Assembly: GCA_045580835.1 (NCBI GenBank)
Contig: JAZNOM010000031.1
Coordinates: forward strand, 1-21,110
Source: UMGS902 sp045580835
GTDB lineage: Bacteria; Bacillota; Clostridia; Oscillospirales; CAG-272
Direction: 5' to 3'
Length of the DNA: 21,110 nt
Below the pieces are notes generated by a model, which worked only from the letters and a program-made list of their open reading frames with translations, searched no databases and had not been told where the DNA came from. Position 1 is the stretch's first letter, and the number at the start of each line of letters is the position of its first letter. Shown here piece after piece: positions 14,950 through 21,110 of the stretch. The translations under genes and the position numbers were made by a program.

Positions 14950-14971
14950 AGCATAGAAAGTTGGTGAGCCA

Positions 14972-16354
14972 ATGCTTAAAAAGAACGATATATTTACCGC
15001 CGTGGTCGAGGATATGAATTTTCTCGGCTTTGGCGTTGCCAAAATAGATGGAATTGCCGTTTTTATCAGCGGCGCAGTGACTGGCGATACCGCGCGCATA
15101 AAAATTATCAAAACTGCAAAAACCTATGCAGTTGCACGAGTAGAAGAGATTGTTACCCCGTCGCCGCACCGCGTAGATGATAACTGCGCAGTTTCAGCGG
15201 CGTGCGGCGGTTGCGCATTTCGCTCGGTTTCATATGATTATGAAAAAAGCTTAAAAGAAAATTTTGTTAAAATGAGCTTTGTCAAGCAGGGCATGCGCGA
15301 TGTAAAAGTCGCACCGCTCACCTATGCAAAACTATCAAACTACCGCAACAAAGGTCAATACCCCGTAAGAAAAGACGCAGCCGGCAAGACCGTTATCGGC
15401 TTTTTTGCGGCAAAAAGCCACCGAGTGCTTGACTGTGCGAACTGCAGTCTGCAAAATGAGGCTTTTGCTCCGATAATAGAGGAAATCCGCGCATTTTTGG
15501 ATGAGTTTGGCATCAGCATTTACGATGAGGAAAGTGGCAAAGGGCTTGTGCGCCATATCTATCTGCGCATTAGCGAAAAAACGGGCGAAATCATGCTCTG
15601 CATGGTACTTTGTGGCGAAAAGCTGCCGCATGAGTATGAATTTGTTGCACGCATTACAGAAAAAATCCCTGCTGTAAAGTCGCTTTATATCAACACAAAC
15701 ACAAAAGATACAAACGTTGTGCTCGGTGACAAGTACCGCCTGCTTCACGGCGAAGAATACATTACCGACATTCTCTGCGGCGTAAAGCTTATGATTACAC
15801 CGCAATCGTTCTATCAGGTCAACCGCGATGCGGCAGAATTGCTATACCAAAAGGCGGCTTCTCTTGCAGACTTCAAAGGGGATGAGCTTCTTCTCGACCT
15901 CTATTGCGGCATCGGTTCAATCGGTTTGTCAATGGCGAAAACAGTCAAAAAACTCATCGGCATTGAGGTTGTACCGTCAGCCATTGAGTGCGCAAAGAAA
16001 AACGCCGCACTTAACAGCATAGAAAACGCGTCATTCTACTGCGGCGATGCGGCAGATACCGAAAAAATGCTTGACGGTGCAAAAGCCGCCGTGGGCGATT
16101 TTGTTCCCGACGTAGTTGTGCTTGACCCACCGAGGAAAGGCTGCGCCGAGGAACTTCTCGACTATATTTCAAGACTTGGTGTGAAAAAAATAGTCTATAT
16201 CTCCTGCAACAGCGAAACCCTTGCCCGCGATGCGAAATTCCTCACCGAAAACGGCTACAAAATGAGCGAAGTATACCCATTTGATTTGTTCTGTAGAACA
16301 GGACATGTAGAATGTGTAACAAGATTTGAGAGAAACGAGAGTGTTCTTTCTTAA
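14972..16354 (+). CDS. rlmD: 23S rRNA (uracil-C5)-methyltransferase, RlmD/RlmCD-type with TRAM domain
   Basis: This 460-aa SAM-dependent enzyme of the TrmA/RumA family makes 5-methyluridine in RNA, most likely 23S rRNA. An N-terminal TRAM domain covers residues 1 to about 60. An iron-sulfur site follows with C72, C78, C81 (C-x5-C-x2-C) and C158. The methyltransferase core has DLYCGIGSIGL (309-319), LDPPRKGC with D385, the nucleophile C412 (YISCNSETLARD) and the general base E447 (GHVECV). All catalytic residues are present. The ATG is preceded by a weak GGTGAG. The C-terminal codons and stop lie inside copy 2 of a palindromic repeat. A paralogue follows after 45 bases. Whether it modifies one rRNA site (RlmD-like) or two (RlmCD-like, as in Gram-positives) cannot be read from sequence. 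Confidence 0.92.
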   Translation: MLKKNDIFTAVVEDMNFLGFGVAKIDGIAVFISGAVTGDTARIKIIKTAKTYAVARVEEIVTPSPHRVDDNCAVSAACGGCAFRSVSYDYEKSLKENFVKMSFVKQGMRDVKVAPLTYAKLSNYRNKGQYPVRKDAAGKTVIGFFAAKSHRVLDCANCSLQNEAFAPIIEEIRAFLDEFGISIYDEESGKGLVRHIYLRISEKTGEIMLCMVLCGEKLPHEYEFVARITEKIPAVKSLYINTNTKDTNVVLGDKYRLLHGEEYITDILCGVKLMITPQSFYQVNRDAAELLYQKAASLADFKGDELLLDLYCGIGSIGLSMAKTVKKLIGIEVVPSAIECAKKNAALNSIENASFYCGDAADTEKMLDGAKAAVGDFVPDVVVLDPPRKGCAEELLDYISRLGVKKIVYISCNSETLARDAKFLTENGYKMSEVYPFDLFCRTGHVECVTRFERNESVLS

Positions 16355-16388
16355 AAAGAAAGAACCAAAGAACAACTGTAAAGCATTT
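16341..16388 (-). repeat. Palindromic dispersed repeat, copy 2
   Basis: This is the reverse-strand partner of 12301-12348, with about 42 of 48 identities. It holds the perfect palindrome GTTCTTTCTT/AAGAAAGAAC around AAA. It overlaps the last four codons and the stop of the first methyltransferase gene and ends 11 bases before the start of the second, so it forms an intercistronic hairpin in that transcript. Confidence 0.75.
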
Positions 16389-16399
16389 ATGAGGTAGCC

Positions 16400-17617
16400 A
16401 TGGCTACTGATAATAAATTTTCAAAAAAGGTTCTCACATATAAACTTATGACTAATGACAACTTCAACTGCCCAATATATAAAAAGTGCGGCGGGTGCCA
16501 GCTTGACGTAACATACCGTCAGCAGCTTTCATACAAGCAGCGCACCGTTATAAAAATGCTTGGCCGCTACTGCCGCGTGTCGCCGATAATAGGCATGGAC
16601 GACCCCTTTCACTATCGCTGCAAGGCAAGTGCGGCATTTGGCTTTTCTCGCGGACAGGTAATCAGCGGAATCTGGCAATCTTCGGGCGGCAAAATTGCAA
16701 AAACCGACTCCTGCGCGCTTGAAGACGAACGCGCAAAGCACATTATCGCCGCTATCAAAAAGCTGCTTCCCTCTTTCAAACTCAAGACCTACGATGAGCA
16801 AACTGGCAGCGGTTTTTTGCGATTTGTTACTATCCGTATCGGAAAAGCTACGGGAGAAATTTTAGTCGCGCTCGGTACGGGCAGCGGCGCTTTTCCTGCT
16901 GTGAAAAATTTTGTTCAAGCACTTGTAAAACAGTGCCCCGAAATCACAACAATCACAAGAAATGAAAGCTGTGACAGACTCAATCTGCTGCTCGGCAAAA
17001 ACGAAACCGTGCTTTACGGCGACGGCTTTATCACCGACCGCCTTTGCGGATACGATTTTAAAATCTCCGCGCGCTCATTTTTTCAGGTAAATCCAACCCA
17101 AACCGAAAAACTGTACTCCATAGCGGTTGATTTTGCCGAACTTTCGGGCAAAGAAACTATAATTGACGCATACTGCGGCGTGGGCACTATCGGTATTATC
17201 GCATCAAGCAAGGCAAAAAGCGTTATCGGTGCCGAACAAAACACCGATGCGGCAAAAAACGCCGCCGAAAACGCGGCACTTAACGGCGTTAAAAACTACC
17301 GCGTTGTAAATGCCGACGCAGGCGAGTTTATGGAAGAAATGGCAAGTGCGGGCGAGAGCGCCGACGTAGTATTCACCGACCCTCCGCGTGCGGGCTGCTC
17401 AAAGCAGTTTTTAAAATCGCTTGTTACCCTTGCACCAAACAAAATCGTGTACGTTTCATGCAACCCCGAAACGCTTGCAAGAGATTTATATTTCCTCACC
17501 AAAAACGGATACAAGGCAACAAAAATCCAACCCGTAGACATGTTCCCTTATACCAAACATGTGGAGTGTTGCCTGCTACTCTGTCGTAATGATGAATATA
17601 ATAAGCAAGGGGGATAA
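16400..17617 (+). CDS. RNA (uracil-C5)-methyltransferase paralogue lacking the TRAM domain
   Basis: This 405-aa TrmA/RumA-family enzyme is a second paralogue directly after the first. It starts almost immediately with the iron-sulfur motif (C24, C30, C33 as C-x5-C-x2-C, plus C105), so the roughly 60-residue N-terminal TRAM RNA-binding domain is absent. The core is complete: DAYCGVGTIGI (256-266), TDPPRAGC with D327, nucleophile C354 (YVSCNPETLARD) and base E389 (KHVECC). The ATG has GAGG five bases upstream; a later Met at residue 17 lacks a ribosome binding site. The short 3' tail after VECC (RNDEYNKQGG) is family-poor. Loss of TRAM with a retained catalytic core suggests a different RNA target from its neighbour (another rRNA uridine, or tRNA U54). 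That is inference. Confidence 0.9.
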   Translation: MATDNKFSKKVLTYKLMTNDNFNCPIYKKCGGCQLDVTYRQQLSYKQRTVIKMLGRYCRVSPIIGMDDPFHYRCKASAAFGFSRGQVISGIWQSSGGKIAKTDSCALEDERAKHIIAAIKKLLPSFKLKTYDEQTGSGFLRFVTIRIGKATGEILVALGTGSGAFPAVKNFVQALVKQCPEITTITRNESCDRLNLLLGKNETVLYGDGFITDRLCGYDFKISARSFFQVNPTQTEKLYSIAVDFAELSGKETIIDAYCGVGTIGIIASSKAKSVIGAEQNTDAAKNAAENAALNGVKNYRVVNADAGEFMEEMASAGESADVVFTDPPRAGCSKQFLKSLVTLAPNKIVYVSCNPETLARDLYFLTKNGYKATKIQPVDMFPYTKHVECCLLLCRNDEYNKQGG

Positions 17618-17620
17618 AAA

Positions 17621-18028
17621 ATGAACGTCAAAAAAGTGCTGACAGCCTGCGTAAGTATTGGTAGTCTTATCGGTGCAGGTTTCTTGCTCAAAAAGGGGTT
17701 ATCAAAAGAAACAGTACAAACTGCCACAAAAGCTGTTAGAGAAGTTGAAAAAACATTTGGTGGAATCCCTCTTTCAAGGTTTAATGAAATAGCAAAATCA
17801 ATAGATTCACGAGATTACTGTACTATTGACCCGTGGGGATTTCTTGTTTTACACTACAAGTCAAATAGAGGACGGCAGAATTTCCAAACCCAACTAGATA
17901 TAAATGAAGCAAGTAAAATATTTAATTTGAATGGCGGTCCCGTCTTTCCAAGTCAAAGATGGTCTCACGCAAGTGAATTTGTGAAACGAGTAAATGAGGC
18001 TATAAATTTTTCAAGTTCCCGAAAATAG
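17621..18028 (+). CDS. Hypothetical protein with N-terminal membrane segment
   Basis: This 135-aa protein is not recognised. Residues 6-24 (VLTACVSIGSLIGAGFLLKK) form one hydrophobic segment, a membrane anchor or uncleaved signal. The rest is soluble and mixed charge, with a tryptophan-containing stretch (DYCTIDPWGFLVLHYKS) and a helix at the C-terminus (ASEFVKRVNEAINF). It starts 3 bases after the stop of the second methyltransferase with a good AAGGGGG ribosome binding site inside the end of that gene, so it may be co-transcribed. Third-position composition shifts toward A/T compared with the genes to its left, which fits the start of the accessory stretch that fills the rest of the window. 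A terminator-like hairpin follows 8 bases past its stop. Confidence 0.7.
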   Translation: MNVKKVLTACVSIGSLIGAGFLLKKGLSKETVQTATKAVREVEKTFGGIPLSRFNEIAKSIDSRDYCTIDPWGFLVLHYKSNRGRQNFQTQLDINEASKIFNLNGGPVFPSQRWSHASEFVKRVNEAINFSSSRK

Positions 18029-18035
18029 ATTTACA

Positions 18036-18064
18036 AAAGCCAAGGCTAATTCTGCCTTGGCTTT
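18036..18064. terminator. Terminator-like hairpin shared by the 135-aa gene and the recombinase remnant
   Basis: AAAGCCAAGGC (18036-18046) pairs perfectly with GCCTTGGCTTT (18054-18064) around TAATTCT. On the plus strand the tail is GCGTTTG; on the minus strand a TTTTG tail follows, so it is somewhat better on that strand, where it lies just after the recombinase stop. Confidence 0.75.
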
Positions 18065-18071
18065 GCGTTTG

Positions 18072-18368
18072 TCAATATTCGCGTGTCTTGAACTTACGCC
18101 CATCACTATACTCTTTTCCGTCAATGGCTATTTCCATACCATTAACAAGAACAAACGAGAAGTCTATGGGAGTGCGTACAATCACCTTTTCGATGAGAGC
18201 CTTGAAAAGTCCATCATCAAAATCAACAAGCGGATTGGTATTTGTATTGATAACATCACGAACAACTGTAATCTGACGTAGTTTTTCGTTATCATTGATT
18301 TCATTTTCGATGTACTCATCTTTTATGGCTATATATTTGTCCCTGTAAGCACATAAAGTTTCATACCA
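18072..18368 (-). pseudogene. Serine site-specific recombinase, C-terminal remnant
   Basis: On the minus strand a frame is open for 98 codons, with no start codon that makes sense, ending at TGA 18072-18074. It reads CAYRDKYIAIKDEYIENEIN (coiled-coil-like), then VINTNTNPLVDFDDGLFKAL, then IEKVIVRTPIDFSFVLVNGM and EIAIDGKEY. A FD-x-x-LF-x-x-L-[IV]-E-K-V-I-V block followed by a beta hairpin ending NGxE is the typical C-terminal end of large serine recombinases and resolvases from phages and conjugative elements. The resolvase catalytic domain (with its Ser) and the zinc region are absent; the same frame meets TAA at 18369-18371. So only about the last 95 of roughly 500 residues survive. It marks an old insertion or excision of a mobile element. 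Confidence 0.72.
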
Positions 18369-18457
18369 TTACATTCAAGATTGATAACTTTCTTCATACA
18401 TTGTTGTGCTAATATTACAAATTTATGCACAATTCCGTCTAAACGGACACCGATATC
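18369..18457. other. AT-rich non-coding gap between recombinase remnant and zinc-ribbon gene promoter
   Basis: I see no gene here. On the minus strand a 44-codon frame ending in a TAG inside the recombinase remnant is present but resembles nothing. A small CCGT/ACGG hairpin lies near 18435. This may be further eroded element sequence. Confidence 0.4.
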
Positions 18458-18486
18458 TTGATTTATTCACGATTTTATGATATAAT
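18458..18486 (+). promoter_or_regulatory. Candidate promoter for the zinc-ribbon/SHOCT gene
   Basis: TTGATT (18458-18463), a 17-bp spacer and a perfect TATAAT (18481-18486), with TGA directly before the -10. It would give a 5' leader of about 105 bases before the gene at 18598; no clear structure was seen in that leader. Confidence 0.65.
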
Positions 18487-18597
18487 TTAATAAATGATAC
18501 GAGAACTGACAGGAACACATAGCCATTCGTTTGACTTTGTGATTCGCGAAATTTACAAAGAGTATTATGAAAATAATTATATAAGGAGTATTTCGAT

Positions 18598-19752
18598 ATG
18601 GCAAAATGTGATGTATGCGGAAAAACCTCGTTGCTTCCCGAAAAGTTCGGAGCAGTAAATGTATGTAAGGTATGCTTTATGAAAGCAAATGGTCTCTTTT
18701 GGAAGCATCAGTATGAGAGATACGAAGAAGCCGAGAAACAGCGTTGTAAGGCTTTGGAAAGTGCCCATAAGCTCAATTTCCCAGAACCAGTAATTACCGC
18801 AATTAACGAATTTTTCACTAACCAGATGAATGGTATGCTTCGCTGTGATTGTTGCGGACAACCTGTACAACACCTACAAGCATTAGGAAAAGCAAACATA
18901 TGTAAGCAATGTTTCGGAAAAATCAATACATCTGCTTGGAAAGAAACCGAGTATGATGATAATGAGGAAGTAGAAGCGAACCGCCAGAAAGTTCTCAAAA
19001 TAGCAAACAAGAATGGTTTTACGCCCATTGTTATCGAGGGTATCAATATTCACTTTGATAGCAAGATACAAAAGGGACTGATTAGTAATATAGACGGTGG
19101 CGAAGGTCAAAGGTTAAAAGTGTTTGAAACACACTGTATCTTGATTACCGAAGATGACTTTGATGTGGAAGAAGTATCAAAGGCATATGGGACAGCCTTA
19201 AAAAGTTCTCAACCTAAAGAAAGCCTCATTTCAAATGCGGTGGCAAAAAATCTCGCTCGAAGCGTATTAACAGGCGGTATCGTCAAAGCAGGTATAAATC
19301 TGGCTACATCTGCCGCAATCAATGTTGCCGCAGATAAAATGGCTCCAGAAAAAGGAATGTTTAAGGTAGTCAAAGGTGGTTTTAAGATAGACTACACTAT
19401 ATATGACTATGCTGAATATCAGAAGTGTGGCGATAATGATATTGGATATATCCGCTTTATAAACAGTAAAGCAGGCGGAAGACAATCGGAAGACATAGTT
19501 TTCTTCTTTGATTCTGACGAAAAGAAAATAGATAACGCTTATAACGCAATAGCCAACGGCATATCCCTTGCTAAACAGCCTATCACACCAATAATTGAAA
19601 CACCTACTGTTGCTCAGAAACCTGTTGTTCAACAGCCTGTTGTTCAATCCTCTGTTGCTGATGAAATACTTAAATTTAAGAATCTTCTTGATATGGGAGC
19701 AATCACGCAAGAAGAATTTGACGCAAAAAAGAAAGAATTATTGGGACTATAA
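18598..19752 (+). CDS. Protein with two tandem zinc-ribbon units and a C-terminal SHOCT domain
   Basis: This 384-aa soluble protein has no signal peptide. Residues 1-79 and 80-158 are a tandem duplication. Each unit has CDxCG, then a C-x2-C pair about 15 residues on (C4/C7 with C23/C26; C82/C85 with C101/C104), a short helix and an extended helical tail (KHQYERYEEAEKQ; KETEYDDNEEVEANRQ) ending in an NF/GF-P-V-I motif. Residues about 170-330 hold strands that may be a PH-like fold (FETHCILITEDDF; DIGYIRFINSKAGG) interrupted by an Ala/Gly-rich helix. A Pro-Val-Gln linker (QKPVVQQPVVQSSV) leads to a SHOCT domain (DEILKFKNLLDMGAITQEEF). SHOCT tails often occur in oligomerising or membrane-associated proteins of unknown role. 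AAGGAG precedes the ATG. The gene stands alone. Biological role unknown; phage or stress links are possible. Confidence 0.8.
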   Translation: MAKCDVCGKTSLLPEKFGAVNVCKVCFMKANGLFWKHQYERYEEAEKQRCKALESAHKLNFPEPVITAINEFFTNQMNGMLRCDCCGQPVQHLQALGKANICKQCFGKINTSAWKETEYDDNEEVEANRQKVLKIANKNGFTPIVIEGINIHFDSKIQKGLISNIDGGEGQRLKVFETHCILITEDDFDVEEVSKAYGTALKSSQPKESLISNAVAKNLARSVLTGGIVKAGINLATSAAINVAADKMAPEKGMFKVVKGGFKIDYTIYDYAEYQKCGDNDIGYIRFINSKAGGRQSEDIVFFFDSDEKKIDNAYNAIANGISLAKQPITPIIETPTVAQKPVVQQPVVQSSVADEILKFKNLLDMGAITQEEFDAKKKELLGL

Positions 19753-19776
19753 CAAATAATAGTAGTATTCTGACAA

Positions 19777-19877
19777 ATTCCACCATATAATATAATGTGA
19801 ATCTCCTATTCACACACTCATATCTGTTTTGCTATCACATAAGTAAAGACAGAGGTCGGAAATTATATGGTGGGAAT
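19777..19877 (+). repeat. Long inverted repeat enclosing a nested hairpin
   Basis: ATTCCACCATATAAT (19777-19791) pairs with ATTATATGGTGGGAAT (19862-19877), giving 15 pairs with one bulged G. Inside, TGTGAAT (19796-19802) and ATTCACA (19808-19814) make a 7-bp hairpin. It could be the ends of a very small mobile element (MITE-like) or a closing stem of a folded RNA. No target duplication is evident. Confidence 0.6.
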
Positions 19878-19898
19878 ATAAAAGGCAAATGTTTATAT

Positions 19899-19920
19899 CC
19901 TGCGCCCGTGAGGGTGCAGG
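19899..19920 (+). ncRNA. Structured RNA element: 9-bp hairpin with GNRA-type loop
   Basis: CCTGCGCCC (19899-19907) pairs with GGGTGCAGG (19912-19920), including one G-U pair, around a GTGA loop (GNRA type). It lies between the inverted repeat (19777-19877) and the terminator-like hairpin (19949-19994), so the three hairpins may belong to one transcript ahead of the gene at 20008. The loop type and near-perfect stem suggest RNA rather than DNA function. No known riboswitch consensus was recognised. Confidence 0.5.
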
Positions 19921-19948
19921 TGTAAATACATACAAGGGCAGGAAAAGA

Positions 19949-19994
19949 AAAGCCGTCAGAATGTGCGTAATGACATTCTGGCGGTTTATTTTTA
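19949..19994 (+). terminator. Terminator-like hairpin directly upstream of the 313-aa gene (attenuator or small-RNA end)
   Basis: GCCGTCAGAATGT (19952-19964) pairs with ACATTCTGGCGGT (19973-19985) through 13 pairs including G-U, followed by TTATTTTTAT. It ends about 13 bases before the next start codon, so transcripts from the left would often stop here, either ending a small RNA or attenuating the gene at 20008. Confidence 0.72.
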
Positions 19995-20007
19995 TGGTGG
20001 TGAAAAT

Positions 20008-20949
20008 ATGGCAGTTAAACTTTTTGATGAAGATTTATACAGCAAGGACTATAAAGAACTTGCTGATTGGATTGTCGCTTGTCGTAATGTGGTCGATAAA
20101 AACCTTTGCCGAGACGATGAAGACTATGCGTATTCTGTAGATGCCTTTTGTGCGGAGTGGGAAGAACACTACAACTGGCACAATGACACCTACGAGGGCA
20201 AGAGCATATACAAGTCCGAGACATTCAGAATGGCATTAGCATACATCGGTTATATGGAGAGACTTACCATAGAATTTGACTACGGCTCTGGTATTCATCA
20301 GATTCCCTACGCGCCTAATGAGTGTTTTCGTAATTATGTTTCTGGTGATGCTGGCGGTTATATAGACACGAGCTTCCGAAAATTTTATGACGATATACAA
20401 GCAATATTCAAGCCAGAAAACAAGGACGATTATAAACAATTTCTTCACAACATAATATCTGCTCAAAGTTTTTGTGGATACCGCCTTACTTTTAAGGCAC
20501 TCAACAAAAGCGGTGAAATATTGAAAACCAAGACTTTTGATGAATTTATAGAGATTTGTGATAAAGACGAACTTTATCACATTGAATCTACCTATATTAC
20601 TGTAGAAGCAAATTACAACAAGGCATTACAAAAATTCGACATATCAAAAAGCACATACAATGAATTTCGTCACCCAGATAAGTGTGAGAAAGACTTTGAC
20701 AAGAAGATGTTCGTTAATCTTGCCTTTATTCTCGGTGTTGGCTATGACAACGCAGAATTGCTTTTGAACTACAACGGCTACACCCTTGAAAGCAATATAA
20801 GACAGTTTGATGTTGTATGTAAAAAGGCGTTCCAGATAGGATTTTCTCGTGAAATGGCTATTGCTCTTATCGAAAAGAGAAACTACGAACTTGCCAAGAC
20901 GAAGAAGTCCTTTAAAATGATACCTAATTTGACGATGAACAAAAGATGA
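20008..20949 (+). CDS. Hypothetical protein with possible HTH-like C-terminal domain
   Basis: The product is 313 aa from the ATG at 20008-20010, preceded by GGTGG at 7 bases; a GTG start further upstream would lie inside the terminator hairpin. I do not recognise a family. The N-terminal 130 residues are acidic and aromatic (ADWIVACRNVVDKNL, CAEWEEHYNWHNDTYEGKS) and look alpha-helical with no membrane segment. The middle (about 155-205) has short strand-like pieces. Residues 207-290 (FDISKSTYNEFRHPDKCEKD, then FVNLAFILGVGYDNAELLLN, YNGYTLE) follow a pattern I know from small Firmicutes domains related to Xre-type helix-turn-helix, often written LALxLGLSxDExxELLxxAGYxL. The next gene starts 10 bases later, so the two probably form one operon. 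Nucleic-acid binding is plausible, not shown. Confidence 0.72.
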   Translation: MAVKLFDEDLYSKDYKELADWIVACRNVVDKNLCRDDEDYAYSVDAFCAEWEEHYNWHNDTYEGKSIYKSETFRMALAYIGYMERLTIEFDYGSGIHQIPYAPNECFRNYVSGDAGGYIDTSFRKFYDDIQAIFKPENKDDYKQFLHNIISAQSFCGYRLTFKALNKSGEILKTKTFDEFIEICDKDELYHIESTYITVEANYNKALQKFDISKSTYNEFRHPDKCEKDFDKKMFVNLAFILGVGYDNAELLLNYNGYTLESNIRQFDVVCKKAFQIGFSREMAIALIEKRNYELAKTKKSFKMIPNLTMNKR

Positions 20950-20959
20950 GGACAATCAA

Positions 20960-21110
20960 ATGATTAGATTCAATGAAACTGAAATAAGAAACAGTGCCAA
21001 AGAAACATTAGAAGCGTTAGAACATTGGTCGAGACGTATTATAAATGACAAATTTGTCGAAAAATATGGAGCAGATTATTTTGATTACAAATTTGAAAGT
21101 GGAGAAAACT
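20960..21110 (+). CDS. Hypothetical protein, N-terminal fragment cut by window edge
   Basis: Only the first 50 codons are visible, beginning MIRFNETEIRNSAKETLEAL and continuing EHWSRRIINDKFVEKYGADY to the window end without a stop. GAGG lies 8 bases before the ATG, and the gap to the upstream stop is 10 bases, so it is likely co-transcribed with the 313-aa gene. The visible part is helical and amphipathic with many charged residues. A pattern of the form R-R-x-I-x-x-x-[FV]-x-x-x-Y-G is reminiscent of HEPN or Swt1-like N-terminal helices found in defence-related proteins, but 50 residues are too few to claim this. Any function depends on the part outside the window. Confidence 0.6.
   Translation, partial: MIRFNETEIRNSAKETLEALEHWSRRIINDKFVEKYGADYFDYKFESGEN

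Noticed and set aside
18495..18680. Small plus-strand open frame starting at ATG 18495 in the leader of the zinc-ribbon gene
   Set aside because: It has no ribosome binding site and overlaps the real gene in another frame; the product resembles nothing.
19889..20140. Small frame across the structured region and into the 313-aa gene
   Set aside because: It passes through two hairpins, has no ribosome binding site and overlaps a better-supported gene.
1..21110. tRNA, rRNA or CRISPR arrays
   Set aside because: No cloverleaf-like segment, rRNA-like conserved stretch or regularly spaced repeat was seen on either strand by eye.

Overview
The window looks like chromosomal DNA of a low-to-moderate GC, Gram-positive anaerobe of the class Clostridia, probably a gut lineage. 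This rests on strong GGAGG ribosome binding sites, TTGACA/TATAAT promoters (often with an extended TG), TTG starts, an alpha2-type glycyl-tRNA synthetase, ammonia-dependent AsnA, an LCP-family protein and a NupNOPQ-like nucleoside transporter. The species cannot be named from the sequence.

Layout. (1) 1-127 is the 3' end of trmB. (2) 142-1428 is an IS3-family (IS150-like) element with an intact DDE transposase that needs a -1 frameshift. (3) 1448-3436 (minus) encodes a 662-aa protein resembling alpha/alpha-toroid glycosidases. (4) 3562-8467 (minus) is a complete nucleoside-type ABC importer: BMP lipoprotein, double ATPase and two permeases with overlapping start/stop codons. It has a promoter at 8537-8566, an intercistronic hairpin after the lipoprotein gene and a terminator at the end. 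(5) 8739-10007 (plus) holds two membrane proteins, the first resembling only the membrane-anchor stub of phosphodiester glycosidases. (6) asnA (minus) is divergent from an M42 metallopeptidase (plus). (7) glyQS and a divergent LCP protein (minus) are divergent from two tandem TrmA/RlmD-family RNA uracil methyltransferases and a small hypothetical gene (plus).

From about 17.6 kb to the right edge the character changes to accessory DNA: a serine-recombinase C-terminal remnant, a protein with a duplicated zinc-ribbon unit and a SHOCT tail, a stretch rich in RNA hairpins (19777-19998), a 313-aa unknown protein, and the start of another unknown gene cut by the window edge.

The best candidates for something undescribed are the structured 19.77-20.0 kb region with the two-gene unit downstream, the duplicated zinc-ribbon/SHOCT protein, and a 48-nt palindromic dispersed repeat present twice in inverted orientation (12301-12348 and 16341-16388). 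No tRNA, rRNA or CRISPR array was seen. All family assignments come from reading motifs, not from database searches.
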